From positions 1-14,352 of the forward strand of contig JABHNP010000078.1 of NCBI GenBank assembly GCA_018694455.1: 14,352 nt of DNA, given 5' to 3'. The stretch's first letter is position 1. Every line of letters starts with the position of its first letter. The notes under the pieces were generated by a model that saw only the letters and a list, made by a program, of their open reading frames with translations, ran no database searches and was not told the DNA's origin. Positions 6,715 through 14,352 of the stretch are shown here, in pieces. Made by a program: the position numbers and the translations under genes. This stretch comes from Planctomycetaceae bacterium (GTDB lineage: Bacteria; Planctomycetota; Planctomycetia; Pirellulales; UBA1268).

Positions 6715-8001
6715 ATGAGTGATCGGATCGCAATTGTCGATGGCATACGAACACCGTTCTGCAAGGCCGGCACTGACCTCAAAGGTTTCTCTGCGCAGAA
6801 ACTCGGATCACTTGTTATCCGAGAGTTACTCGACCGTTTGTCGATTGATGGGAATCTTGTCGACGAAGTTATTATGGGCTGCGTTGCAAACCCGGTCGAG
6901 GCAGCAAACGTCGCGCGTGTAGCCGCTTTGATGGCTGGTCTGCCCGAACGCTCTCGCGCCTACACGGTTTCACGCAACTGCGCTTCAGGATTCGAGTCGG
7001 TCACCAGTGCATACGAAAAAATTGCCAGCGGATTCGATGACGTTGTGATTGCCGGTGGCACGGAATCGATGACAAACATTCCGCTGATCTACAACGAGGA
7101 CATGACAAGGTTGTTTGCAGGGCTGATGCGTTCAAAAACAGGGTTTCAAAAACTGAAAACAATACTGTCCTTCCGTCCGCATTTCCTGAAACCGATTGTT
7201 GGCGTAGTCTGCGGATTATCTGATCCTGTATGCGGTCTTAACATGGGGCAGACTGCGGAGAATATTGCGAAGCAGTGTGGAATTACGCGGGAGCAACAGG
7301 ATGAATTTGCTCTTACCAGTCACAACAAGGCATTGGCACACCGAGACAAACTTGCTGATGAGATCATGGCTGTACCGGTAGAACCGAAGTACGAATCAGT
7401 TTGTGACACTGACAACGGTCCACGCCAGGGGCAGTCACTCGAAGCATTAGCGAAACTCAAGCCCTATTTCGATCGAAAATCTGGCACTGTGACGGTCGGC
7501 AATGCCTGTCCAATCACTGACGGAGCCAGTGCGCTTTTGATGATGAAGGAATCGAAAGCCGAAGAACTCGGACTGCCGCCGCTAGGTTTTGTCAAATCGT
7601 ATTCATACGAAGGGCTCAGCCCCACCGTGATGGGCCTCGGTCCTGTCTACGCCATTTCAACGGTTCTCAAAAAATCTGGCATGGAACTCGATCAGATGTC
7701 ATTCGTCGAGATCAATGAAGCCTTTGCGGCTCAGGTTCTGGGATGTGTGCAACTGATTGAGTCCGACCAATTCGCAAAAAAGGAACTCGGTCGAGACAAA
7801 GCCATCGGCAGCCTGGAACTCGAACGGCTAAACGTCAACGGTGGGGCCATTGCACTAGGCCACCCGGTCGGCGTCACTGGCAATCGTCTGATCCTGACGG
7901 CCCTGAAAGAGCTTCATCGTCGGGGTGACCAGCATGCACTGGTATCACTCTGTATTGGTGGAGGACAAGGTGGAGCGATCATTCTGGAACGAGCATCGTA
8001 A
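6715..8001 (+). CDS. fadI: Acetyl-CoA acyltransferase (3-ketoacyl-CoA thiolase, FadI type)
   Basis: This 428-residue thiolase carries out the last beta-oxidation step, cleaving 3-ketoacyl-CoA with CoA to acetyl-CoA and a shortened acyl-CoA; it can also run backwards as a condensation. The active-site Cys is C89 in SRNCASGF. NEAFA is at 334-338, the catalytic His is H383 in GGAIALGHPVG, and the second catalytic Cys is C413 in SLCIGGGQGG. Length and internal motifs (GLNMGQTAE, LAKLKPYF, LGPVYA) resemble FadI and the beta subunit of the trifunctional protein rather than the shorter FadA. GGAGGAAGG sits 7-15 bases before the ATG, the best ribosome binding site in the window. It heads the plus-strand gene series and is followed by its usual partner, the hydratase/dehydrogenase. 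Confidence 0.92.
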   Translation: MSDRIAIVDGIRTPFCKAGTDLKGFSAQKLGSLVIRELLDRLSIDGNLVDEVIMGCVANPVEAANVARVAALMAGLPERSRAYTVSRNCASGFESVTSAYEKIASGFDDVVIAGGTESMTNIPLIYNEDMTRLFAGLMRSKTGFQKLKTILSFRPHFLKPIVGVVCGLSDPVCGLNMGQTAENIAKQCGITREQQDEFALTSHNKALAHRDKLADEIMAVPVEPKYESVCDTDNGPRQGQSLEALAKLKPYFDRKSGTVTVGNACPITDGASALLMMKESKAEELGLPPLGFVKSYSYEGLSPTVMGLGPVYAISTVLKKSGMELDQMSFVEINEAFAAQVLGCVQLIESDQFAKKELGRDKAIGSLELERLNVNGGAIALGHPVGVTGNRLILTALKELHRRGDQHALVSLCIGGGQGGAIILERAS

Positions 8002-8215
8002 TATAATAGAGGAGCAAAAACTGGCCCACAGAAAAACAGCCAGACAAACAAGAAAACCTGGCCAACCAGAGAACCAAATTCAACCAGAGAACTCAACCGA
8101 AAGAAAAACAAAACAACAACCATCAGGATACATCGTTTCCTACCAAGCTTCAGAAACAATTGAAGACCACTGGCGTCAACGAACACGTTACTACAACTGA
8201 CAAGTCAGCACTGCC
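8002..8215 (+). other. T-poor, A/C-rich intercistronic leader without a convincing gene
   Basis: Between the thiolase and hydratase/dehydrogenase genes lie 214 bp. In the 100 bases 8021-8120 I count 52 A, 29 C, 14 G and 5 T on the plus strand. The 12-mer CAACCAGAGAAC occurs twice, at 8063-8074 and 8081-8092, 18 bases apart. Such RNA would be nearly unstructured. A frame open through this stretch (from 7925) gives a Gln/Lys/Asn-rich peptide with no recognisable feature and is not called a gene. Confidence 0.5.
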
Positions 8216-10336
8216 ATGAGCTATTTTAAACAAACTATCGATGGCGACATTGGAACTCTTGAGTTCGATACTCCGGATTCCAGCGTAAACATTCTGAGTA
8301 GTGCCGCTTTGATGGAACTGGAACAGCAGCTCGATGAGATTGCTGGTCGTTCAGACATCAAGGTGCTGCTGATTACGAGCGCCAAAAAATCCATTTTTAT
8401 CGCGGGAGCCGACATCAAAGAGATCGAATCAATCACTGATCCTCAGGTAGCCAGCGAGAAATGCAACCGTGGTAAGCAGGTGTTTGACAAGCTTGAGAAA
8501 CTTCCGCAAATAACTGTCGCTGTCATCAACGGGGCATGCCTGGGCGGCGGTTATGAACTTTCGCTGGCCTGTACTTATCGCGTTGCCGGTTTCGCTGGGT
8601 GCGTCAAGATTGGTCTGCCCGAAGTCAGGCTGGGTATTCTTCCTGGTTTTGGCGGCTGTGTACGGCTTCCGAAACTCATTGGTATTGGCAATGCCCTCTC
8701 GGTAATACTGCCTGGGAAAGTCCTCGATGCGAATCGCGCACTCACATTAGGAATGGTCGATCGACTGTTCTACGATCCGATCCTTATTGAACAGGCAAAA
8801 ACATTTGGACGGGCTGTTCTCTCGAAAAAAGAAAAGGTGCATCGGCGACGGAAGACCCTCATCACCAAACTGCTGGAGGGAAACCCGGTCGGTCGCATTA
8901 TTCTGTTCAGTCAGGCTCGCAAGAGCGTCATGAAATCAACAGCTGGTCATTATCCTGCCCCCCTGGTTGCGCTGGACACCATCAAGAGTCTCGTTGGGAA
9001 GTCGCAAGCGGAAGCTTTCCGACTGGAAAGCGAGGGATTCGGCAAACTCGGTGCGTCAGAAATTTCCAAGAACCTGATTCACGTGTTCTACCTTGATGAA
9101 CAGTACAAAAAGAAAAAATGGAACGATGCAGAACCAACTCTTACGCACGTTAAAAAAGCGGGTGTTGTCGGCGCTGGCGTAATGGGTGGTGGCATTGCAC
9201 AGCTGCTGGCCAAAAACAACGTCATCTGTCGGATCAAAGACCTTAACAATCAAGCTCTCGCTCTTGCGCTGAAAACCGCTCGCGACGTCTACAAGTATCT
9301 ACTGAAGACACGTCGCATGAAAAAGGGACAGGTCGAGGCGCAGATGAGTCTGATATCACCAACAACAACGTATGACGGATTTAAGAACGCAGATGTCGTT
9401 ATTGAAGCCGTCGTGGAACGCATGGATATCAAGAAACAGGTCTTCAAGGAGCTGGACGAAGTTGTCCAGCCAACTGCCTGTTTGTTTACCAATACATCGT
9501 CACTATCTGTGACGCAAATGGCGGAATGTACAAACCGACAGGACAAAGTCTGTGGTTTTCATTTCTTCAATCCGGTACATCGCATGCCGCTGCTGGAGAT
9601 CATCGCCACGGAGAAAACAAGTGAGCAAACGATCGCCACTGCAGTCGCCTTTGCCAGACAACTTGGCAAGATGGTTATTGTTGTCAAAGACAAAGAGGGC
9701 TTCATCGTCAACCGTATACTACTGCCGTACATGAACGAAGCGGCGTACCTTTTCCAGGAGGGAGTCGACACGAAGCACCTCGACGATATCGTCAAGCGAT
9801 TCGGTATGCCAATGGGGCCAATGGAACTTGCTGACGAAGTGGGGATCGACGTCGGCTATCACGTCGCCCACATTCTGGAAGGCGCATATGGCAAACGCAT
9901 GCGTATCGCTGAGATCCTAAAGACCGTCTACGAGGCGGGAATGCTTGGTAAAAAGTCGGGCGAGGGTTTCTATATCCACTCAGGCAAGCACAAAACGGTC
10001 AGCAGCAACGTACAGAACATGCGTGGTAACACAGTGTTTACCCTCGACGATAACGTCACACTCAAACGCCTGCTCTACATCATGATTAACGAAGCCTCCC
10101 GATGCCTTGAAGAAGGCGTTGTTGAGTCGGCCAGCACGATCGATGTGGGCATGATTTACGGCACTGGGTTCCCACCGTTCCGAGGCGGCTTGTTGCGATA
10201 TGCGGATTCAGTGGGCGTGAAACATATCGTGTCGGACCTCAAAAACTTCCAAGATAGATTCGATCAGCATCGATTCGAACCAAGTCAACTTCTGTTGAGC
10301 ATGGCGAAAACAAACGACACGTTCTACCCGTCGTAA
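8216..10336 (+). CDS. fadJ: Fused enoyl-CoA hydratase / 3-hydroxyacyl-CoA dehydrogenase (FadJ/FadB-like)
   Basis: This 706-residue bifunctional protein hydrates 2-enoyl-CoA and then oxidises 3-hydroxyacyl-CoA with NAD+. The N-terminal crotonase domain (about 1-190) has the oxyanion-hole segments IAGADIKE (62-69) and GACLGGGYELSLAC (106-119), with both catalytic glutamates, E114 and E136 (in GLPEVRLG). The NAD-binding domain starts at about 313 with GVVGAGVMGGGIAQ (316-329). The dehydrogenase active site follows with HFFNPVHRMPLLEI (449-462): H455 is the predicted catalytic His and E461 its likely partner. GFIVNRILLPYMNEA is at 495-509. The C-terminus carries GMIYGTGFPPFRGG (645-658), typical of the second dehydrogenase C-domain. 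Length matches FadJ/FadB. The start ATG lacks a clear ribosome binding site. With the thiolase it should form the multienzyme complex; FadI/FadJ versus FadA/FadB naming is by resemblance. Confidence 0.92.
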   Translation: MSYFKQTIDGDIGTLEFDTPDSSVNILSSAALMELEQQLDEIAGRSDIKVLLITSAKKSIFIAGADIKEIESITDPQVASEKCNRGKQVFDKLEKLPQITVAVINGACLGGGYELSLACTYRVAGFAGCVKIGLPEVRLGILPGFGGCVRLPKLIGIGNALSVILPGKVLDANRALTLGMVDRLFYDPILIEQAKTFGRAVLSKKEKVHRRRKTLITKLLEGNPVGRIILFSQARKSVMKSTAGHYPAPLVALDTIKSLVGKSQAEAFRLESEGFGKLGASEISKNLIHVFYLDEQYKKKKWNDAEPTLTHVKKAGVVGAGVMGGGIAQLLAKNNVICRIKDLNNQALALALKTARDVYKYLLKTRRMKKGQVEAQMSLISPTTTYDGFKNADVVIEAVVERMDIKKQVFKELDEVVQPTACLFTNTSSLSVTQMAECTNRQDKVCGFHFFNPVHRMPLLEIIATEKTSEQTIATAVAFARQLGKMVIVVKDKEGFIVNRILLPYMNEAAYLFQEGVDTKHLDDIVKRFGMPMGPMELADEVGIDVGYHVAHILEGAYGKRMRIAEILKTVYEAGMLGKKSGEGFYIHSGKHKTVSSNVQNMRGNTVFTLDDNVTLKRLLYIMINEASRCLEEGVVESASTIDVGMIYGTGFPPFRGGLLRYADSVGVKHIVSDLKNFQDRFDQHRFEPSQLLLSMAKTNDTFYPS

Positions 10337-10393
10337 AGCTACGCCATTCACACAGGAAACACGTGCAACACAACGGAAAGAGGCAAGTGCATA

Positions 10394-12253
10394 ATGAGTA
10401 TGTTCGATAAAAATATTGGCAAAGAAGCACGGGCGTCGCTGGAATTCGCCGAGGATTCGCGGGAGACCGAATGGGTTCATCCAAGCTTTGCTGCGCTGTT
10501 GTATCAGGGGAAAGTCAAGTGGGATCTGATGCATCCATTCCCTCGTCAGTCAGACGAAGACAAAAAGCTTGGTGACGAATTTCTTGCGAAGCTTGAAGCA
10601 TATCTAGAAGCAAACTACGACGCTGATGAAGTCGACAAGACAGGGGAGATTCCTGAGAGCATATTGAAGGGGCTTGCGGAACTCGGATGTTTTGCGATGA
10701 AGATACCCACGCAATACAACGGGCTGGGATTAAGCCAGGTGAACTACAACCGGGCCCTGCACCTCACAGGAAGTTACTGCGGCAACCTGACTGCCCTGCT
10801 GTCCGCGCATCAAAGTATCGGTGTTCCGCAGCCACTACTGATGTTCGGAACAGACGAGCAGAAAGAAAGATTTCTTCCTCGTTTTCGCGACGGGGCAATT
10901 TCTGCCTTCGCACTGACAGAAGCCAATGCCGGCTCCGATCCACGAGCGATGACAACGACAGCGACACTGACAGAAGACGGATCGCATTACGTCATCAACG
11001 GTGAGAAACTCTGGTGCACCAACGGCACAAAGGCAAACGTTATCGTCGTCATGGCCGTCACACCGCCAAAGATTGTCCGAGGTAAAGAGCGCAAGCAGAT
11101 CACCGCGTTCCTCGTCGAAATGGACACGCCGGGTGTCGAAGTTGTGCACCGCTGCCGATTCATGGGACTAAAGGCGCTCTACAACGGTGTGATCCGATTT
11201 ACGGACGTCAAAATCCCGAAGGAGAACATGATTCTGGAGGAGGGCGATGGCCTGCGCCTGGCGCTCAAGACACTCAACACCGGACGACTTTCAATACCAG
11301 CGGGTGTTACTGGAAGCAGCAAATGGTGCATGAAGATCAATCGAAAATGGACGAATGAACGCGTTCAGTGGGGACATCCGATTGGCGAACATGAAACGAT
11401 TGCTGGCAAACAGGCAAAGATTGCTTCAGACACATTCGCAATGGACGCTGTCTGGAAAGTAGCCTCTACGATGGCTGACAACAAACACTTCGACATTCGG
11501 CTCGAAGCGGCCATCGCCAAACTATTCAACACCGTCGCCCACTATGAGATCTTGCAGCAGACGCTACAAATCCGTGGTGGCCGTGGATTCGAGACTGCGG
11601 ATTCACTACGGGCACGAGGCGAGGAGGGCATTGCGATTGAACGATTACTAAGAGATTCTCGTGTGAATCTTATTTTCGAAGGTTCATCGGAGATCATGCA
11701 TCTGTTCATCGCGCGTGAAGCACTGGATTTCCATCTGCAGCATATTGGCGCACTCTTCAAACCGGGTGTGTCACTTGGTGGCAAGGCCGTGGCATTATTC
11801 AAGATGATGAAGGCCTATGCTTTGTGGTATCCAACGCTTTGGATACCGGTACTGTCCACCAGTCAATTCGGTATGGACGACCGGCTTAATCGCCACATGA
11901 GAACGGTTGCGCGGCTCAGCAAGAAAATGGCTCGCACGCTGTTCCACAAGATGGCAGTCCATCAGAAAAAAATGGCAGAGAAGCAACTGCTGATTAACCG
12001 CTTCGTACAGATCGGCACAGAGCTGTTCATCATGTCAGCCGCGTGCTCATATGCAGACAGCCTACAAGCAGACGGACCGAACGCCCGAAATGCCGTTGAA
12101 CTCGCGGACTACTATTGCAAAGAAGCCACAACACGAATCGGAACACTATTCCGTGACATTGGTCGCAACAATGACGCCGCGACGCTCAAACTGAATAAGA
12201 GCTTCATGCAAGGGAAATTTGAATGGCTTGAAGACGAGATCGCCCCAAACTGA
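10394..12253 (+). CDS. Acyl-CoA dehydrogenase, long form (VLCAD-like)
   Basis: This 619-residue flavoprotein catalyses the first beta-oxidation step, acyl-CoA to trans-2-enoyl-CoA, passing electrons to an electron-transfer flavoprotein or the membrane. An N-terminal helical domain (about 55-165) is followed by the FAD/substrate signature FALTEANAGSD (172-182) and INGEKLWCTNG (201-211). RGGRGFE (394-400) and IFEGSSEIMHLFIAREAL (427-444) come next; E429 sits where the catalytic Glu is found in MCAD and VLCAD. Ordinary members are about 380-400 residues. Here some 50 N-terminal and 170 C-terminal residues are extra, as in very-long-chain and membrane-associated types, so a long-chain substrate is inferred. 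The start is the ATG at 10394 with AGAGG 10 bases upstream; a second ATG follows two codons later. It lies 57 bp after fadJ, same direction. With the two preceding genes it completes the beta-oxidation cycle. Confidence 0.9.
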   Translation: MSMFDKNIGKEARASLEFAEDSRETEWVHPSFAALLYQGKVKWDLMHPFPRQSDEDKKLGDEFLAKLEAYLEANYDADEVDKTGEIPESILKGLAELGCFAMKIPTQYNGLGLSQVNYNRALHLTGSYCGNLTALLSAHQSIGVPQPLLMFGTDEQKERFLPRFRDGAISAFALTEANAGSDPRAMTTTATLTEDGSHYVINGEKLWCTNGTKANVIVVMAVTPPKIVRGKERKQITAFLVEMDTPGVEVVHRCRFMGLKALYNGVIRFTDVKIPKENMILEEGDGLRLALKTLNTGRLSIPAGVTGSSKWCMKINRKWTNERVQWGHPIGEHETIAGKQAKIASDTFAMDAVWKVASTMADNKHFDIRLEAAIAKLFNTVAHYEILQQTLQIRGGRGFETADSLRARGEEGIAIERLLRDSRVNLIFEGSSEIMHLFIAREALDFHLQHIGALFKPGVSLGGKAVALFKMMKAYALWYPTLWIPVLSTSQFGMDDRLNRHMRTVARLSKKMARTLFHKMAVHQKKMAEKQLLINRFVQIGTELFIMSAACSYADSLQADGPNARNAVELADYYCKEATTRIGTLFRDIGRNNDAATLKLNKSFMQGKFEWLEDEIAPN

Positions 12254-12272
12254 TACCCAGCAGAAACTGAAA

Positions 12273-12295
12273 GCTGGCAGGAATGGAGAGCCAGC
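12273..12295 (+). other. Inverted repeat in the gap before the acyltransferase gene
   Basis: GCTGGC and GCCAGC form perfect 6-base arms around an 11-base loop, 20 bases after the dehydrogenase stop codon. No U-run follows (the next bases are AAAAT), so it is not a standard intrinsic terminator. It may be an mRNA-stability or processing hairpin. The rest of the 12254-12460 gap holds only very short reading frames. Confidence 0.3.
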
Positions 12296-12460
12296 AAAAT
12301 GGAACGCCGCCAAAACGAAAGACCTACGTGGCTCGGGCTGACAACAAAGAAGAGTGGTTTGTTTTCAATGGACCTGCCGTCCGCGAATGACCGACCGCAC
12401 GAGGTGCGACCATAACTTGCTGGAATCAGCCCCAATCAAACCCGATGACTGTTGAACAAG

Positions 12461-13630
12461 ATGAACGACAAGACGCAAACAACCCCAACTCTGACTCGCG
12501 ATCAACTGGCCAAGAGACTTGGCAAAAGTGCCTTTGCATTTCGGGGTTACAATGCGACGAACCTCGGAAGAACACCGGAACTGCTCCGCCACCCGAAGTA
12601 CGGACAGATCGTTGAAAAATACCTTCAGCGGGCGAGTGACATCTGCACCGACGTGATGAAGTTTCCAGTCGACCTGGCTCAACGAGTTCGACTTGAAAAA
12701 GAAGCCACCCTCAAGGAGTACCACGAGTCGATTGCGCTGATTGTCACCATGGAACTGGCACAGCTTGAAATTCTTGAAACCTTCTTTGAGATCTCACTTA
12801 TCGACGCAAACATGATGTATGGTTTTAGCCTCGGCGAATTGACTGCGCTGACTGCTGGCGGTGTGTTAACGCTGGATGACGCACTGAAGATTCCCCTCAT
12901 GATGTCTCGGGACGCTGCTGAACTTGCGGACGACGTCACCCTGTGTGTTTTGTTCTCCCGTTCTGGGAAATTCATTCCACGCAAAAATGTGCACCGGCTT
13001 TGCGCGGAGATTAACGCCGAGGGGAATGGCGTGATTGGTGTGTCAACGTTTCTGGCTCCGAACTCGATGCTGCTGATCGGCCAGAAAGACACGGTTCAGC
13101 GATTAAAAGAACGTAAGGGAGAGATCACCACAGAGCGTATTTCTGTCAGGGTGAATGACGACAAATGGCCTCCGCTGCATACGCCCATTGTGTGGCAGCG
13201 AAACATCACGGATCGCGCTCAATTTCTAATGCACACCATCGAAGGTGGGTTCACCGCGCCCACAACACCTCTGTTTTCGATGGCGACTGGTGCTTTCAGC
13301 TATGACGGCGACAACACCCGGGATGTTGTTGCTCAGTGGATCGACAAGCCGCAACTGCTTTGGGAGGCCATCGATGCAACACTGGCACGCGGTGTGGAAA
13401 CGGTCATCCATATCGGGCCGCAACCCAACATTATTCCTGCAACGTTTGGCCGACTGGCTGCGAATGTGGAGTTACTTACGAAAGACCGGCTACCAATGCA
13501 TACGCTATCAAGAATCGTTCAGTACGGCTGGCTGTCAGCCGTGTTACCAAAACGAACGAATCTATTGCGAGCGCCGAGCATCGTACATGTGACACTGGAG
13601 GATTGGCTGCTGGAACAGGACATCGCATAA
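12461..13630 (+). CDS. FabD-type (malonyl-CoA:ACP transacylase-like) acyltransferase with altered motifs
   Basis: This is a protein of 389 residues from the ATG at 12461; a TTG three codons earlier is the alternative and gives 392. Numbers here use the longer form. The nucleophile motif is GFSLGEL (124-130) with predicted nucleophile S126; most relatives have GHSxGE, so Phe replaces the His before the Ser. The predicted catalytic His is H243 in PPLHTPIV, matching the FabD GxxH-type site. HIGPQPNIIP (320-329) matches the conserved late Gln-containing block. The N-terminal FPGQGSQ oxyanion loop is replaced by FRGYNATNLGR (30-40). Family members move malonyl or other acyl groups from CoA to an acyl carrier protein in fatty acid or polyketide synthesis. 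I associate this variant with planctomycetes but cannot name its substrate. It lies 207 bp after the dehydrogenase gene and 32 bp before the flavoprotein gene, and probably works with the latter. Confidence 0.78.
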   Translation: MNDKTQTTPTLTRDQLAKRLGKSAFAFRGYNATNLGRTPELLRHPKYGQIVEKYLQRASDICTDVMKFPVDLAQRVRLEKEATLKEYHESIALIVTMELAQLEILETFFEISLIDANMMYGFSLGELTALTAGGVLTLDDALKIPLMMSRDAAELADDVTLCVLFSRSGKFIPRKNVHRLCAEINAEGNGVIGVSTFLAPNSMLLIGQKDTVQRLKERKGEITTERISVRVNDDKWPPLHTPIVWQRNITDRAQFLMHTIEGGFTAPTTPLFSMATGAFSYDGDNTRDVVAQWIDKPQLLWEAIDATLARGVETVIHIGPQPNIIPATFGRLAANVELLTKDRLPMHTLSRIVQYGWLSAVLPKRTNLLRAPSIVHVTLEDWLLEQDIA

Positions 13631-13662
13631 CGAGTCATTGATTAGCAGGGAATATCAGTACC

Positions 13663-14352
13663 ATGAACGCCTCGGGCAATCCCTACAAAAACGAGTTCAC
13701 ACGTCTGCTGGCGATTGAAAGCCCGATTATCTGCGGCGCGATGTATCCGTGTTCAAATCCTGAACTGGTTGCAGCAGCATCTGAGGCGGGTGGTATCGGA
13801 ATCGTGCAGCCGATCAGTTTGACGTACGTGTATGGTTACGACTATCGCGAAGGGCTTCAGTACATCCGATCGCTGACGGACAAGCCGATTGGAGTCAACA
13901 TACTGGTTGAGGGCAGCAGCGGCACGTATCGAAAGCGTCTTGAAGAATGGATGGAGATCTCACTGGAAGAAGGCGTCCGTTTCTTTGTGACGGCACTTGG
14001 AAATCCACGTTGGGTTGTGGACAAGGCCAGCCAGATGGGCGGCATTGTCTTTCATGACGTCACCAATGCCACACATGCAAAGAAAGCACTCGACAATGGT
14101 GTTGCTGGATTCATCTGTGTCAACAATCGCGCGGGCGGTCACGCTGGTGAACTCACACCGCAGGCTCTTTACGATGAGATTTCACCATTGGAGATGCCCA
14201 CAATCTGTGCAGGCGGTGTTGGTGGCCGCCAGGCATTTAAAGAGGCCCTTGAAACTGGCTACCTTGGCGTTCAGATGGGAACTCGCTTTATTGCCAGCAG
14301 AGAAGCGGCTGCACACGGTGACTATAAGAATGCGATTATTGCTGCCAAGGCG
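13663..14352 (+). CDS. Nitronate monooxygenase / FabK / PfaD-type FMN protein, N-terminal part
   Basis: The frame is open from the ATG at 13663 to the right edge, 230 codons, with no stop. It begins with SPIICGAMYPCSNPELVAAA (20-39), the usual opening of the 2-nitropropane dioxygenase TIM barrel. GGIGIVQP (43-50), NRAGGHAGEL (155-164), CAGGVGGRQAFKEAL (182-196) and GVQMGTRFI (202-210) follow and form the FMN phosphate-binding and active-site loops. H160 in AGGH is the predicted catalytic or FMN-proximal His. This superfamily includes nitronate monooxygenases, the FabK enoyl-ACP reductase and the PfaD/trans-AT enoyl reductases. The visible part does not separate them. The position 32 bp after an acyltransferase gene favours a role in acyl-chain reduction, by inference only. 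Nothing unusual is seen in the reading frame; the remainder, probably over 100 residues, lies outside. Confidence 0.85.
   Translation, partial: MNASGNPYKNEFTRLLAIESPIICGAMYPCSNPELVAAASEAGGIGIVQPISLTYVYGYDYREGLQYIRSLTDKPIGVNILVEGSSGTYRKRLEEWMEISLEEGVRFFVTALGNPRWVVDKASQMGGIVFHDVTNATHAKKALDNGVAGFICVNNRAGGHAGELTPQALYDEISPLEMPTICAGGVGGRQAFKEALETGYLGVQMGTRFIASREAAAHGDYKNAIIAAKA

Noticed and set aside
7925..8200. 91-codon plus-strand frame bridging the end of the thiolase gene and the following gap
   Set aside because: Its first part is the thiolase in another frame and the rest mirrors the A/C-rich gap composition (Gln, Lys, Asn, Arg). No motif or ribosome binding site, and the thiolase itself is complete.
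10208..10534. 108-codon minus-strand frame across the fadJ/acyl-CoA dehydrogenase junction
   Set aside because: It is antisense to the ends of two well-supported genes, and its Cys/Arg-rich composition and lack of motifs indicate a shadow frame.
12452..12460. TTG start three codons before the ATG of the acyltransferase
   Set aside because: No ribosome binding site favours it, and the ATG at 12461 is in frame and keeps the whole domain; it cannot be fully excluded.

Overview
The window looks like chromosomal DNA of a planctomycete, probably marine. This is inferred from gene content, not from a marker gene. The clues are a DUF1080 (3-keto-disaccharide hydrolase-like) secreted protein with its usual N-terminal beta domain, a secreted multidomain glycosidase whose N-terminus carries an LExRxxxA motif like the planctomycete 'LEPR-XLL' leader, a TPR protein of a type common in that phylum, and an unusual acyltransferase also familiar from it. 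No RNA gene, CRISPR array, insertion sequence or phage gene is visible.

Minus-strand half (1-6246), read right to left: a DUF1080 protein (6246-5227); 21 bp later a small orphan membrane protein (5205-4669); a 267-bp gap with a possible promoter and a repeated TTGACC-containing box; a 1104-residue GH18 chitinase-like enzyme with two CBM2 domains and two copies of a tryptophan-rich domain (4401-1087); a TPR protein (1040-276); and the first 54 codons of an aquaporin/glycerol-channel gene that runs off the left edge. The DUF1080 protein and the GH18 enzyme suggest extracellular polysaccharide use. A functional link to the TPR and channel genes is only positional.

A 468-bp divergent intergenic region (6247-6714) separates the halves and holds a candidate promoter with a palindrome just downstream of it.

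Plus-strand half (6715-14352): a thiolase (FadI-like), a fused enoyl-CoA hydratase/3-hydroxyacyl-CoA dehydrogenase (FadJ/FadB-like), and a long-form acyl-CoA dehydrogenase with a C-terminal extension. Together they supply all four reactions of the fatty-acid beta-oxidation spiral. In the same direction follow a FabD-type acyltransferase with altered signature motifs and a nitronate monooxygenase/FabK/PfaD-type flavoprotein, cut off by the right edge. An acyltransferase plus an FMN enoyl-reductase-type protein is a pairing known from polyketide and polyunsaturated fatty acid synthesis. Finding both behind a complete beta-oxidation set is the most interesting feature here. The gaps between these plus-strand genes are long for an operon (57-214 bp) and strikingly poor in T.
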